Positions 1 through 17,640 of a stretch of 64,000 nt of DNA are shown piece after piece (the stretch's first letter is position 1; each line of letters opens with the position of its first letter). Both the position numbers and the translations under genes were made by a program. The stretch is from Plazaster borealis (Eukaryota; Echinodermata; Asteroidea; Forcipulatida; Labidiasteridae), in assembly GCA_021014325.1 (NCBI GenBank), contig CM037463.1:6207001-6271000 (forward strand), read 5' to 3'. The notes under the pieces were generated by a model, which saw only the letters and a program-made list of their open reading frames with translations, was not told the DNA's origin and made no database searches.

Positions 1-842
1 GTTGTAGTGTAGATATAGTCTAAGACGAGACGCAATGAAGGAGTATCAACCACACCTATGTTTATCCTGTCTTGTCTACTCTCTGCCAGATCTGCAGTGA
101 ACATGGCTTGGAAGTAGGGACTCGAAGACGCCAGGACACAACGATGACAAGGGAACTCTTCGTCACCCACACAGAGAACAACATCTATCAACTGTTTATC
201 CTTATAGAGCGCCTGCAATCCCGAAACGAGGGAAGCCGTTTGCTTTTCATCTGTGAATTTATACTTGTCCGGGAAACTGCCGAGTGAACTTTGCCGCGAA
301 ATGGTCTTAGATGTGCTGCCCTCACGGGAGGGTTTTTTCTCCAATACTGGCTTTGCTGTAAAGGTTGTTGCTACACCAGTAGTGTATGGTGACGAAGATC
401 TTCCCCGAGATTCCACGCTGTAGGAACCCACCCCGGATGCGGTACCGTAAGAGGTATTTGATCGATCCCCATAGCTCGAGGTTGAGCCTGTGTACTGAGA
501 CGCTGTACTGGATGGATTCATGTAACTGGATCCCGAAGATGGGTACTGCGCAGCAGTACTTGATGCGATGGGGTAAGTCGATGCCGTTACTGATGCCCGG
601 GCCGTCAATGGCGAAGCCGTACCCGAGGACGACTCCGCGGGTGTGGTGTGAGTCGATGACGATGACGTCCCGGTCACGCTGGGGGTATTGGCGGCTAAAC
701 CCTCAGAGCGAGTAAGCGGACGACGGTCAGATCGAGGACGGTATGGTGACATGCTGTAGTCTTCACTCAGGTCTCTCAATGAGGAAGCAAGGGCCTCCAG
801 TGTATTGGGGTCCATGCTTCGGGGCCTACTATTATTATCCAT
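1..842 (-). CDS. BTB/Kelch-like protein, N-terminal coding exon (partial)
   Basis: An open frame of 280 codons runs from an ATG at 842-840 to the left edge and continues outside the window. Residues 1 to about 180 are low complexity, rich in Ser, Thr, Tyr and Ala, with repeated SSY/TSY-type triplets and an RQSS basophilic kinase-like site near residue 183. From about residue 205 the protein matches the BTB/POZ fold: a short helix with YKDKQLIDVVLCVGDEEF, then PCHRCVLASSSPYFQAMF, then NIGVVDTPSLRLVLDYIYT. These are the standard A1/B1 strand, the H-R-x-V-L-A-S-S-S-P-Y-F core and the helix leading to the 'YIYT' end. BTB proteins of this kind usually continue with BACK and Kelch repeats and act as Cullin-3 substrate adaptors. 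That part is not visible, so the Kelch half is inference. The long S/T/Y-rich leader is unusual for KLHL proteins. The ATG is chosen because a 3' splice site lies just upstream and no coding potential is seen beyond it. Confidence 0.85.
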   Translation of the reverse strand, partial: MDNNSRPRSMDPNTLEALASSLRDLSEDYSMSPYRPRSDRRPLTRSEGLAANTPSVTGTSSSSTHTTPAESSSGTASPLTARASVTASTYPIASSTAAQYPSSGSSYMNPSSTASQYTGSTSSYGDRSNTSYGTASGVGSYSVESRGRSSSPYTTGVATTFTAKPVLEKKPSREGSTSKTISRQSSLGSFPDKYKFTDEKQTASLVSGLQALYKDKQLIDVVLCVGDEEFPCHRCVLASSSPYFQAMFTADLAESRQDRINIGVVDTPSLRLVLDYIYTT

Positions 843-955
843 TGAGGGTGATCGTTTGGTGTGGATAGACATCCAGAAATGGGTTCCTCCAGTATGGGAA
901 GACTACAGTGAAGCTTTTCCGCTGGGGAAACCTGCCTGAAGTGAAATGCAGGGCC
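843..955 (-). other. 5' UTR portion of the BTB exon with 3' splice site
   Basis: Reading the minus strand, a pyrimidine-rich tract ending TTTTTGCAG sits just above 955. This is a very good acceptor site, 113 bases before the start codon at 842. An upstream non-coding first exon is therefore likely somewhere to the right of 1000, but I could not place it. The stretch itself has stop codons in frame and is read as untranslated leader. Confidence 0.5.
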
Positions 956-1501
956 CTGCAAAAAGACAACATAAAAAGTACAGTTAATCAACTTGAAGTT
1001 GAGTCATTTTCGAGATGTATTCGAAACACATTATTGTCTTTAATTCGTTGCTCAATGCTAGTTCCGATGCAAATGTTGTATAGTTAAGAAGAAAATATTG
1101 TCCTGCACTTGCCAACTCGACATTTGAGGGAAGGTTTTAGGCACTGGGCAGCTGCAAGCTAACTTCCATACTTGTTCTTCTTATTATTTTTGGTGGCTGT
1201 TTTGATTGTTTCCACAAAGAACGCAAACAAGTCGGTAGCCCTTGACTCCTCCGAAGAAGATTAACCATCGACTATTAACTCAATCTCAACCCCCCCCCCT
1301 CTCCGCCTCCAATACGCTGCATTACCGAACCTTGCTCAAAAAAGATGCACTCTGTGTACACGCTGAAAGCTAGGGAATTCCCCATTTGTCCCACTTCACT
1401 TTTTCTTTTCTATGGTTGAGTCCCCCCCAACCACCATCCAAGTATGTAGAAGCGCAATTAAAGGTTTTTTTGTGTGTGTTTTGGACGAATACATTTCAAA
1501 A

Positions 1502-1528
1502 AGACTGCGCAAGTCTCGCGCGTATCGA
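1502..1528 (+). repeat. Fragment of TA-flanked MITE family G (one terminal repeat)
   Basis: The segment reads GACTGCGCAAGTCTCGCGCG followed by TATCGAA. This matches the terminal inverted repeat of the complete elements at 19805-19948 and 43758-43898 with one difference. Only one end is present, so this is a relic or a solo end. Confidence 0.55.
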
Positions 1529-1800
1529 AAACCAGAAAACAACTTGAACGAATACTATACTTTTGAAAATACCCATAGCAATTTGTTTGTACATATAATT
1601 TCAATTATTATTAACCATTTTGTTAAAACTAACATTAAAACCAAATTAAAACTTGGGACGAGGATGCTTATTTTTTTTTTCCATTTGCCATTTGGTTTTA
1701 ATGATAACATGATCTTTTGATTCCGTTAATATATTACTATACTTGTTTCCCTGACCCCAACCCACTTAAGTTTATTGTCTACGATCAGGGTTCACTTTCC

Positions 1801-1934
1801 TAGAGCTGCCTAAGCAGAGACTATTGAGCAGGATACCAGTCACAGAACGTTTTGCGACATGGCATTTTTGTTGGTATCCTGATTCTGCTAAGCATTGTTG
1901 TGCTTTGCTAATTTCTATGCTTTAGGCAGCTCTA
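1801..1934. repeat. Small foldback element (MITE-like, 134 bp)
   Basis: A perfect 13-bp terminal inverted repeat is present: TAGAGCTGCCTAA at 1801-1813 and its complement at 1922-1934. The interior is also self-complementary, for example AGGATACCA near 1831 against TGGTATCCT at 1873-1881, so almost the whole element can fold as one hairpin. The ends begin and finish with TA, which would fit a TA target duplication, but the flank does not prove it. Confidence 0.6.
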
Positions 1935-3871
1935 TTAATTTGGGCCGAACTGCCTGAAATGTATCGCTCTGAAAATGTGGACAGTGAGCGTATAAGAGTT
2001 TGTGAAGATGACTCTAGTTGACGACATTAATTTTCTGTTCCCATCCGTTAACTTTTTTTATTTTTTATTTTATTTTTTTACAGTTCTACTTAAAATAAAA
2101 GTCTATAAGAAGAGGAGATAGAATCATCCTTGGTCTCAGGTTTTTATCCTTCCACCACGTTTGCAATTGGTCTCAACATTATTATATTTATTCATATAAA
2201 TATTGGTTAAAAGTTATTTACCAAAAAAATTGTACATGTTTTGTATTCATTTTTTATTTAATTTTTTATTTAGTATCATTAAGTTAAACAATGATTGAGG
2301 TAAAAAACCGCAAATCTTAATTCGGGTGCTATTTTGTTTTACTTAAACAACCAAACGCTCGCTGTATTGAATAATATAACGACTTTATAGTCAGACTCTG
2401 CCGTCTCGTTTTCTGCTTAAGTTTACAATACTCCTGAAAGATATATTTAGCCCATTTATATTTTTTATTTGTGTGCAAATTTTATATTTTGCTCTTTTCT
2501 TTGTTTCTTCCAAATGCACCTTAAGGTCACATTTTTGCAGCCCAAATCATACCCCAGTAGGGCTTACGTCGTGAAAAAAATGCCGATCCGCTTGATTGTT
2601 ATTTAAAGTGGCCAAAATCAAGTCACGTAACAACATTCCTTGCATTATTTTACCAGAAGACGTTCGCATTGTTATGTAAAGGAGTTGCTTGCGCTCCGCC
2701 CCCCCAAATGCTCTTGTGCTATGGACGTATGTTGATTGCCGTAGTATGGTATACATCCATGGGTATACAAAGTGGACATGACTGACGGCATCACGGCGCT
2801 GTCTGCGGTACAGGATTACGCCTGGAACTTGGACTTCGCGCTTCTGACTCGACACCAACAATAACAATCAAAATCTTCAAAGTCGTGTAGAAATAACCCA
2901 AGTTAATATAGAACTGGACTAAGTTTACATTATCAGAACTATGTACAGAGTTAAATGTAATGCAAGCGAGGACTAACTTTCGTGTTGAGCCGGCGAGTTG
3001 CTTGAGAACTATCGGGAAACAACAATTTCTTCAGGCCGTAACGGGCTGCGAGGAACCTACCTACAACGGACTAGTTTTCCTGTTGAGCTCTCAGCATGCT
3101 CGCGAGCTCCTTGGAGGTATGGTAATGGTCCCTCGTGTCAATAAATATTGATAAACTCTCGTTATAACTTTGCTGATGGACTAAAGTTGTGTTAAAATGT
3201 TTAGAATTAAATATAAAAACCTTTCTATAAAATATGAACTGCATTATTGACTTGTGATTAAGCAAGGGGAAAGACTGGAACCAGTTAACCAATGAGAAGT
3301 GTTGCTCCTCATAACCCGTGATGGAACGGTAGCTGAGACAACTTGGCTATCTGAGTTGAAGATCTATGGATTGTGTGTTTAGGTTTCATCTATGGCTCTA
3401 ACTGGTCGTCAAAGTAAAGACAAGCTACGAGGGAGAAGAAACGGTAAGCGAAGATCTAACCCCATTTTCCTGCTATTTTTCTAGCACCCCACCCCTCATG
3501 TACAGGGTAATTGACTGAGAACTTGTTGATGTTGTCTACTTGTATTGCTTCCATTGGTGATGTCACAAGATATCTTTTGATTTCGATTTTATTTCAATGC
3601 ATATTGGTCGCAGCCAATGATGCAGAGTTGTAGTTTTGTCTCTATTATCTTTGGAATTTTCCCGTGGCTGTGAAAACATCAGTTGACACGTCAAAGTTAT
3701 TTATGTTGTCATGCTTTCCTTAACAATTTAACAAGCAACCGCGATAAACCATCAAGTTAAGAGCTTACTTCATTGTTATCGCTACGTTTATGTATTTATT
3801 TGTTGGGGTAAAACAGCAGCATTCATGCAAACAGTCAGGGACAACCATAATTTTCTCAATTAAAAAATGAA

Positions 3872-3927
3872 AAATAAATAAATAAATAAATAAACAAACA
3901 AACAAACAAACAAACAAACAAACAAAC
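3872..3927. repeat. AAAT then AAAC tetranucleotide microsatellite
   Basis: About four AAAT units pass directly into about eight AAAC units, a compound microsatellite. Confidence 0.9.
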
Positions 3928-6900
3928 TAACTACCAAACAGACAACAACGATGAAGTTAATTTAATTGTGTGCTAATCCTCTCTCAAAATTCAGTCTTGC
4001 CACATGTTATTATGACCTTTTGTTAAGGGCAAATTCTTGCAACCATGGCCTCCCTGGGACACCGTAGGCCTATGTGTGAGTTTGGTTATGATATACCAGT
4101 CGGGTAAGAATAAGGGGGTATTGACCTTGACTCAGTCTGATGACACCGTTTTATTACTGTGACTTATGAAACCGACCTTCATCTAACGACTTTTTTTAAA
4201 TTTCAATAATTTATGGCGTGCATGGCAAGTAATTTGTTTAAATGCAAAACAAAATGAGGACCGGATTGCAATAACTTCTTATCCATCAGCGATCAATGCA
4301 GTTCTCGTTTATGAACAAACTATGGAAATTACACGAACAGCAGATTGAGATGAGGGTCTTAATGAGGCTATGAATGCTTGCCTATAGTTACAGAAAGATT
4401 GGGGCAAAGACGGACTGCCTTCGAATCTAATCGGAATGAATCTGATGGCACCCTTTATTAAAAGTGACACACACATAGCAAGTGTAGACAGATAATGTAA
4501 CTGAGCACTCCACCATTGTATAAAGGCACATAATCATTACGAATGAGTCAAGTTTAGGGCACCCTCTATGCTGCCACTCTCTATACCTAACCCTGATACC
4601 AGTGAGCAGCGGGTACAATTTCATGGACCTGCCTGTGCTACCAGCCAAGGTCATTCTGCGGAGTTGAAGAGTCTAAAAATGTCCCCTGAAACGGCAAAAA
4701 TCTAGAAGCATCTAATATAGTCGACCAATATTCAAATTTGAAAGCAATGATATTTTCGGTTTGCCTGGTGTAACACCGAGTATAACTATTTTAGATGAGC
4801 AAGTACAATTTCACAAAGTTCTAGAAAAGCTGTTTGGATTTTGATGTATGAGTGTTGAACTAATGTGTACTTTAATTAAATAACGGGTACTATTACAATA
4901 TTGCTGGTGACACGTCTTAGAGTGCAGTTATGGGATGAACTTATGAATTTCGAATCCAATCGCTTGTCTCCAAAATTTGTATTAAAAAAAAAGAAGAAAA
5001 AAAAAGAAGTGTTTTTCTCAAACTGTTTGATCAAATTATTTGTCTCATTGCTCGAAGACTTCATCCAGTGCAGTATAAACGGGCAACGCAGGCGTTTCTT
5101 TTAAATGCGCGACTCAGAAGCCCAGCAAGTTACCAGAATGGTGTTATAATGATAATAACATGTTTGTATTGTGAAAATAATAAACTCATCACCAAAGTTG
5201 CAATAATTAAATACTGATGTACTACTACAACCGTTTAGCCTACTTAGATATTATAAGACAACAATAACAATATCTTGGCGTAAAATATTAAACGAGATAA
5301 TCTCCACCATAAAGACATTCAAAATATGTTCCTGATGTAAATATAGAAATCTTATATGAAGAGGTAAACTATTAATACTCCGGCATGTAGTGTGAATCGG
5401 CGTCTTGTGCTCAGCGGTATGCTTGGAATTTACTGAGTTTGCTGAAAGGAATTCTGCTCGTGACGTTTCGACTCTAGGAAATCTTTCACTATGAATTCTG
5501 ACGTGCCAGTCGGTTTAGTCTTCTGCAATTGGAATTTTAAAGTCAAATAGTGAAACCTTGTATCATGGTTTAGCTGTGAAAAATAATTCTAACTCAATTT
5601 TTTTGTAAAACAAAAAATGACAAAAGTTATAAGAGAAGTCCATCATTGACAAGACTAAATAATAAACCGCTAACAATATGTGAAAGCTGACGAAGCTTAC
5701 CAAATGCAACAATAATGTGCGAGCTTAATCTATATGGAATTTGTGTATGTGGCGTTGATATTATTTGTGAATTAGTTTGACAAATCTTTTTCTTCTGCTT
5801 TTCGGTTGAAAATGTAATTGCCGTAGTTCCTCATATAAAACTGAATGCTCTAAACCAGAGAAAATAAAAGTCAAAAATAAATAAATAACAATAATAATAA
5901 TAATAAAAAACATATACAAAAATAAACTGTTAATCTCAAACTGTTAATATTTTCTTTTTTCAAAACAAAAAAGGAAAACATATAGTTATACGAAATGGCA
6001 ATGTTTTTAAATTAAATGCATATGGACCATCACACTTGTGTGTTTGAACATAACTTACATGTTATAATGATGACAATATAACAATATCATCCTATTACTA
6101 ATTTAATCCAAGAGGTATGCCTTGCGTGCGCATCAGAGACATCTTAATTCGGCCATTGAATGTGAAATGCCACTCAGTGCAGCCGTGTGAAGTAAACAAA
6201 AATAAACATTCATGTGTTTTACATTTTGAAACGTGTATCAGCAACATACCGGTACCATGATGCATGCCAGTGAAGTCAGAGGCCAGACCATTGAGTCATG
6301 TCATTTCGCCAGACTGATTACTAATAACTGGACCTATGTTATCATGAGTAAAGCGGTCAAGAATCCACGTCTCATCATAATACAATGTGCATGCCAACAT
6401 TCATCATGACATCATTCTGTATTCAACCGCCGATTACTACCGCAAAAGTAATGCCATCTTGTTTCTAGTTACACGACGATTCATGACCTGTTGTCAACGT
6501 CATTAGTGACGGATCTAAAAATCTCTAGAAAAGGAAGCAACATTCAGTTCAGTTCGGTTGAGTTATTTACAATCAATCAGTTTGCTTTGAAAATACAAGG
6601 ACTAAGATTAAACTGTAAGGAGGAGGTCTCCTAAAAGCAATCTTGTGGAGTGGGGACCCCTAGTATTAGTATAAACAAGTTAACGAAATAAGCTTTGTAG
6701 GGAAATTGCTAGATTCAGTTGGAACGAAATAATCAGTTTACTCACAAATAGGGACATGACAAACAGTAACCGGACGAATTAGTTACATAGTGGCTCACCG
6801 CTTTGTGGCTGTCTAACTATGGACAAAACATTGCCTTTGGCCTATAATTTGCTTGTGTGTTGAATGTAAAATACAGTATACTGGAAATAAAATTTCATAA

Positions 6901-8700
6901 TCGCTATAAAAATTTGCATAAATGTTTAAAGCAAATACAACAAAATTACCAGCGAAACCACGAATTAACTTTGTTTTGCACGGCGTATACGAGATTTATT
7001 CTTCAGACTTAAATTTGCGTGGTTATACGGCAAACTTGGGGGGGGGTGGGGGTTGGAATTGCACTTGAAGTATAGCTACAACAATATTATTAAGTCTTGG
7101 GACTTATAGCAGAACATCTTCAACAAAAAATTATTTGTTAGGTTAAGATTTTTATTGTTATGCCTTTCCCCTATTGGATTCAATTAAAGTCAAAGAAATT
7201 GTTATTAAAGATGACAACATTTTCAAGATGATCGTTACCAGATCCAAATCTATACAAACTTTTAGTCCACTATTAAACAGCAGGTTTATCGAGCGTGCAC
7301 CAGATAGTCCTAGAATGAAAATCGATTATGTCTTGTGTTAAAAAAAAAAAAAAAAAAAACACTTCTCGCATTTCTTAAAACTTATATAACCCCTGACGGA
7401 TTATTTTTCGTTTGACCGACGATTTAAAGTGAATAATTATTTAGATTGAACTATTTTCAAAGACCCAATTATTATTATTGTTTTCTTTGAGGTTTGGAGG
7501 GTTACTGTATGACAGGAACAACAAAAACGCATATCACTAAATGCATAATATCGTATTCAGCACGCTTGAAGAGACCGTATGACATTGCTGTTCAACTCGG
7601 ATTGCGTTATCATTATCATTGCATTATCGGATTGTTATCTAGTTTATTGCCTTTAAAACACGGCAGCACAGAAGATTTAGGATTTTGCTTGACTTGTTTA
7701 AATACAATTTATTTGTCAAAGTTTTTAATTAAACAAATTATGTAAGGCCCACTTAAATCTCGCTAAGAAGAATGAGCACATAACACAAATCATTTGCAAC
7801 ATCATAAGAGATCTTACCTTAACAATGTGGAGTTTGGCGGATGTAAGAACAGCTTCTTTTGGGGTATCTCACGTTATCATTTCATCCCAAAGTCAATATG
7901 ATGCATTAGACTATATCCCAAGACAGATGAAAATTATCCCGTTATAAGCCGCCATACCAATAATCCAAACATAAGAAAAGGAAGATTATGTTGAAGATCA
8001 CAGCTTGATGGACTCGCGCGGCGCTAGTTTTTCCCATAGTCACGCCTCAACCAATGGTTTCCCGACATTCTAGGAGGTCAACTGTCTTATCGTCGTATCC
8101 AGATCACGTGACCTATGCCGTAGGTACAGACTGCAATGCGTGTATAGTAGTCCAGGAATTTCTGCCGCGCCAAATAAGGAAGATCCGCCGAACGCGTCAT
8201 TGATATCAGATTGCGGGTCTCTATCGTTCTGTACTAAAGACATACCTGAACGCGTGAGACATTATACTTCTATTTAGTGTAAAATGAAGTTGCAGGCAGC
8301 ATGTATCTTAACTTGGCTGACGAAAACAAATAGCAAAGTGTTTGTTAACAATGTTGTTTGGCACTCAGGGAAGATTTGGAAAATTTATTTCCAAAAGTCA
8401 TGCATGCTGGCCTACTTGGCAAAGCGGCCAAATAATTCTCGACTAGTTTTTGAACCCTGTGCAGGAAACGCAGATCCGAAAATTAATGACAGACACATTC
8501 TTCCATCTCGAGATTCCAAGACGTGCTTGTTTCGTACGTTAACAGCGGCACTTTATACTGAGCGTCGACACTTGGATCATTTTCTTGAACAGCGCCACCT
8601 CTGGACTGCTAATTATTTTGCTTCAACTGAACATTGAGACCTTGCTCTGCTATCCTGTTTTCATTGAAGACCCCATTATAGTTATATAAACTTTAAAAAA

Positions 8701-8815
8701 GACCGCCAACATAGGGCTAGATAGCTCAGTTGGTAGAGCGCCGGCACGTTAAACCGGAGGTTGTTGGTTCAAATCCCACTCTACTCAATTTTTCTTTGTT
8801 CAACCCAAAACTTTA
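8701..8815 (+). repeat. tRNA-derived SINE copy 1
   Basis: The head (about 8715-8786) folds as a degenerate tRNA. It has a D-arm GCTCAGTTGGTAGAGC with box A, a 4-bp anticodon stem CCGG/CCGG, a T-arm with box B GGTTCAAATCC, and an acceptor stem with six of seven pairs. It lacks U33 and has stem mismatches, so it is not a working tRNA gene. The flanks are shared with a second copy at 30151-30265: both start with CCGCCAACAT and end with TTTCTTTGTTCA-CCC-AAAA. That shared non-tRNA body marks a SINE family rather than a lone pseudogene. The 3' end is A-rich. Confidence 0.75.
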
Positions 8816-10177
8816 AAAAATATTATATATATTAAAAGTACAAATTCTAACAGGTTTACACATACATTTAAAGCAAATTGTTTTCATCGGCTATTGTGCT
8901 TGTCAACGACAAAATAACCCACCCTTAGAGTTACAAACTCGGTTAAAAGTGTGTTTATTTGTATAGATCGTCTTATTGATTAAATAGCTGAGAAGAAGAA
9001 TAAGAACGCGAATAAAGAAAAAAGAAAAACCTAGTTTAAGTCTGTCGGTTATAATTCATGTTCCGTGACAAAAACCCGTTCTACAGTGGAGACAGCAAAA
9101 ACCACTATTCAACCCAGTTTCAATCTCAAATGCCAATTCTTTTTTACAATTGTCGTACATCAACCACAGGTTGGGTTGAACAGACAAATATTACACACAT
9201 GGTGAGAATGGTGTTCACATCTATTATTCATCTATTATTCATTTACATCTATTATTAACAATTATTCACATCAACTTCCAGTTTTTACCAGAAGACAGGT
9301 TCAAATGGGGTTAGGCCTATCTGTTTGACTTTAGCTTAGTCCGAGGATGTGTATAATTATAATATTGTCAAAATCCATTGTAAGTTTCAGGAGTTGTGAA
9401 TTTTTGAACTTTGAATTAACGTAATTCGATACTTGACGTCACCGTGACGTTAACAGTCAGGTTCCGTCTTGATAGCAAGGTTCAACTGTCTGATGAATTT
9501 CAAGGTTCAACTCAGTTGGAAATTTTAGTTATGCTGTAGAGAATTAGTTTGAAGCAATACCACAGTGACAGCGAAGCACAATGGTCCTTCAGGGACACCG
9601 TAACATGTGCTTTTCCGATCGCTTGAAAAACGGCACTTTCTTTTTTACCATAACTTCCTTAAACAGCTACTTCAGCGATTTTTTCCCCTACGGGAATGCT
9701 TTTAAAACTTGTTTATAATGTGTTTGTTTATCATTTAATGTAATTTTGATATTTGTACACTTCTGAATTGTTCGTAATTATGTATAAAAAAACCTAGGCC
9801 CAACCTCAAGGTTTAAAAAAACTGGAAACACTTCTGCCGTTGACAGCATGCGTCAAGATAACAATACTTTGACGTCATGTGTGGGATGCTGCAACATAGC
9901 GGCTATACAAAAGAGAGCTCCACATAATGAACGTAACATGAGTGATAACGTAACAGGGCTTTTCGTGAATCGTTACGAAAAGCACCAGAAAAAGGTATTC
10001 AAAATGATTGTTTTTTTACACAACTAAAACCTGTTTAATCTCATGTGAACTCAATTTCCTTATTGATCGAAATCATTTTATATGAATTTCAGCAGAGGAC
10101 ACTTGTTGCCATTTTCGTTCAAGTCGTAGGTCTTTAAGCATGTATGTTCGATTTTGTTCAAATTTCACAATTAAGCT
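8816..10177. other. Intergenic stretch downstream of the subtilase
   Basis: AT-rich DNA without a supported exon. A short repeated CATCTATTATT motif lies near 9218-9255, and a repeated CAAGGTTCAACT motif near 9477 and 9501. Nothing else recognised. Confidence 0.5.
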
Positions 10178-10183
10178 TTTATT
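10178..10183 (-). promoter_or_regulatory. Putative poly(A) signal AATAAA of the subtilase gene
   Basis: On the minus strand AATAAA occurs about 180 bases after the stop codon at 10364-10366, the first canonical hexamer downstream. That gives a 3' UTR of ordinary length. Confidence 0.5.
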
Positions 10184-10363
10184 GATATAATCTATCAGTA
10201 AGCAACGAAAAATCATAATGCTATTTCTGAAATCTCAATAAGATCGCGGTGAAGATACTAATGCGAGGCAACATAGTAAAAGTTGACTTTTAAGCATTCT
10301 CCAAGTCGACCATCAAACAACAAAGAAACCAGAAAATCATACACGGAAAGACTTCATTACTAA

Positions 10364-15410
<5,047 letters not shown>

Positions 15411-15454
15411 ATTTGCTCCTCTGTGAAAGTTAGAAAAACATCTGAATTGTTTGT

Positions 15455-15460
15455 TATATA
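15455..15460 (-). promoter_or_regulatory. Possible TATA box of the subtilase gene
   Basis: Reading the minus strand, GTATATAAC occurs about 45 bases before the start codon, a distance that would allow initiation just above the ATG with a very short leader. It is the only TATA-like word close upstream in this orientation. AT-richness makes chance occurrence quite possible. Confidence 0.3.
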
Positions 15461-15469
15461 CCTCCACTA

Positions 15470-16736
15470 TAAAATATCAGCTAGCAAATAATCGGGAAAA
15501 CATATAATTTGGATTTCCCCCAGCCTGTTTAATTACTTATTGTTCGATAATGTTGATGATTTTTAAAACCTTAACGTTGAATGAACCTTTAATACAAGTA
15601 GGCCTACATGGTTAGTCATTGTCGATAAAAGGTAATTTCAATCTGAGAACGCATGAGGGACAGCATACCAAGACCACCGCCGGGAGAAATAATATCGATA
15701 CCGAGAGAGAATAACATCTCAATTTCACACAAATCACCGATGCTTATTTTGATTGCAGCAATCGAAATAAGCCTGATATGAATGTGCAAAACATCTTTTG
15801 ACGAAGCTTGAAATATTAGTTTTATTTCGTCGTGTTTACTCAAACGTGAAACCACTGTTTCCACAAGTTGGTTTTATGATGTGTCTGTTGAAAACTGGAG
15901 GATGGGAACGACTTTACTCAATCCAAAAACAATGATGTAGGCCTACAGACTATAATGAAATTAATGTAAATACCATAATTGAAAATACACCGCCGTGTTC
16001 ATTAGGCCCTATATGATTTTGTTTTCAGTTGGTCTTCGTAGAAACATGACATGCAATTTTATTTCATTATTTCAGCAACAACTTTAAACGTGACGTCAGC
16101 CATGAAGTCTGTCCCAGTTAATTTACCTGAAAGATGGTGCTGTACGCAAATCTTGTAAGAAGTCACTCAAGATGCAATGTGATCAAACTTCCACAAATGG
16201 AAAAAGGAGTGGTGGTTGCTATACATTGGTGTATTATCCCAAATGTGGATCCAATGGACCACACGAATAACTTTGTGTATGTATTCAGTACACTGAATCA
16301 CCTACTTGTTGTATTTGATTGGTAAACAAACGAATGCCATATTCAAAACACTAAAAATAGCTATTCGTAAACTGCTGACCTTTATCTCTTGTTCGACATT
16401 TCCAAAGCAGGTCTGGATCCCACTAGAAAGATCGTATCACGTGATCTTAGTCGGGACCCATTATACCAAGGTGTGTTAGATCATATTTGCGGGAGTAGTG
16501 GAACGCAAATAATCTTTGAACTCCGCATAGCGTCGCCATTGACACTGAAATCTCAAATACTGACGATACACAATTAGCATGTTGGTCTGCTGATTTATTA
16601 AAATATTGTGAAAAAAGTAATGTGTAAGAACAAAATGGGCAGCAAAATCTTGTCCGTGGTAGGTTTCTTCTAAAGGCAAGTGGGATCCAAAAGCGTACCT
16701 TCCTCCCAGCCCTAAGCCTATTACAACTTTAACCAC
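15470..16736. other. Upstream region of the subtilase gene
   Basis: No exon recognised. Plain AT-rich sequence, presumably containing upstream regulatory DNA of the subtilase. A family D foldback element begins at its right end. Confidence 0.45.
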
Positions 16737-17115
16737 TTAAAGGTATCGTACACGTTTGGTAATGACTCAAAACAAATATTAGCATAAAAACTTACTTGGT
16801 AACAAGCAATAAGGCGGAGAGCTGTTGATAGTATAAAAACATTGTAGGAAACGACTCCCTCTGAAGTAACGTAGTTTTTGAGAAAGAGGTAATTTCTCAC
16901 TAAAAATAACAAAAACTTCTTGCAAGAAGTTTTTATTCCTATCTGAAAGCACACAAATTTGTACAACAAGGGTGTTTTTTCTTTCATCATTTTCTTGAAA
17001 CTTCGATGACCAATTGAGCCCAAATTTTCACAGGCTTGTTATTTTATGCATATGTTGGGATACACCAAGTGAGAACATGGTCTTTGACAATTACCAAACG
17101 TGTACGATGCCTTAA
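16737..17115 (+). repeat. MITE family D, complete copy 1
   Basis: The element has terminal inverted repeats of the form TTAAAGG(C/T)ATCGTACACG and CGTGTACGATGCCTTAA. Inside there is an AACTTCTTGCAAGAAGTTT palindrome and conserved blocks CTCTGAAGTAACGTAG and TTGTACAACAAGGGTGTTTT. Other copies lie at 22570, 37727, 38068, 47838, 55779 and 60383. No ORF with a transposase signature, so it is non-autonomous. Confidence 0.8.
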
Positions 17116-17492
17116 ATCCAAAGTCATATAGGAGAACAAATGTAAATACACAACGTCATTCAAAATCAAACAATGCAAATCGTATTTAATTGTAAAAACA
17201 TTACTGAAAAATTCTTACCAAAAGTCCATTAAGTACAAGTTGGTTTAGCAACCGCATGCATGTAAATGATTATGTTAATGTTCGAATGATCCGAAATAGA
17301 GGCTAAAGTTTTCTGCTGTGGTTATAGAAAATCACAAACCATAAACATTTTACATGTACGTTTATATCTCGAGACAGACGTCAAATCAAAACCTTGATTG
17401 AGTCCTAGACAATCAAAAGGCTATTTTTAAAATAAGTTCCGCATCTACCCAAAACAAAAATGTATGGTGGGCTAAAGAAATCCACCCCCCCC

Positions 17493-17640
17493 AAAAAAAA
17501 AAAAAAAAAAATAAAAAAATAAAAATAAAAATAAAAAATAAAATAAAATAAAATAAAATAACAAGAATAATAAAATACAAAATAAAAGAAAAATAAAACG
17601 GGGAAAAAAAAGAAAAAGAAATAAACCAATAAATTAAAAA
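17493..17640. repeat. A-rich low-complexity tract
   Basis: C-run followed by poly(A), AAAAT and AAAAT-like pentamers and purine-rich sequence. Predicted open frames here on the minus strand are only Phe/Tyr runs from this composition. Confidence 0.9.

Larger units (their letters stand above)
956..8700. other. Long non-genic stretch between BTB gene and subtilase
   Basis: No exon with a recognisable protein family was found on either strand. Contents are AT-rich unique-looking DNA, a fragment of a foldback element near 1502, a complete small foldback element at 1801-1934, an AAAT/AAAC microsatellite at 3872-3927, a poly(A) run at 7339-7359 and a G-rich run near 7038. Moderate ORFs (for example minus 2547-2867 and plus 8284-8637) match no family I know. 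The upstream promoter and first exon of the BTB gene may lie here. Confidence 0.5.

Noticed and set aside
386..715. 109-codon plus-strand open frame
   Set aside because: Shadow of the BTB gene, which has the domain evidence on the minus strand.
2547..2867. 106-codon minus-strand open frame
   Set aside because: No family motif, no splice context and strong overlap with other frames.
8284..8637. 117-codon plus-strand open frame
   Set aside because: Single ORF with no splice signals, no recognised domain and no signal peptide; near the length expected by chance over this much sequence. It could be a small unrecognised gene but I cannot support it.
8715..8786. Functional tRNA gene
   Set aside because: Position 33 is not T, the anticodon stem and acceptor stem have mismatches, and the flanks are shared with a second dispersed copy, so it is a SINE.
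16721..17023. 100-codon minus-strand open frame, echoed at 38091 and 47710
   Set aside because: Its repetition at each family D MITE shows it is repeat sequence, with stops differing between copies and no transposase motif.
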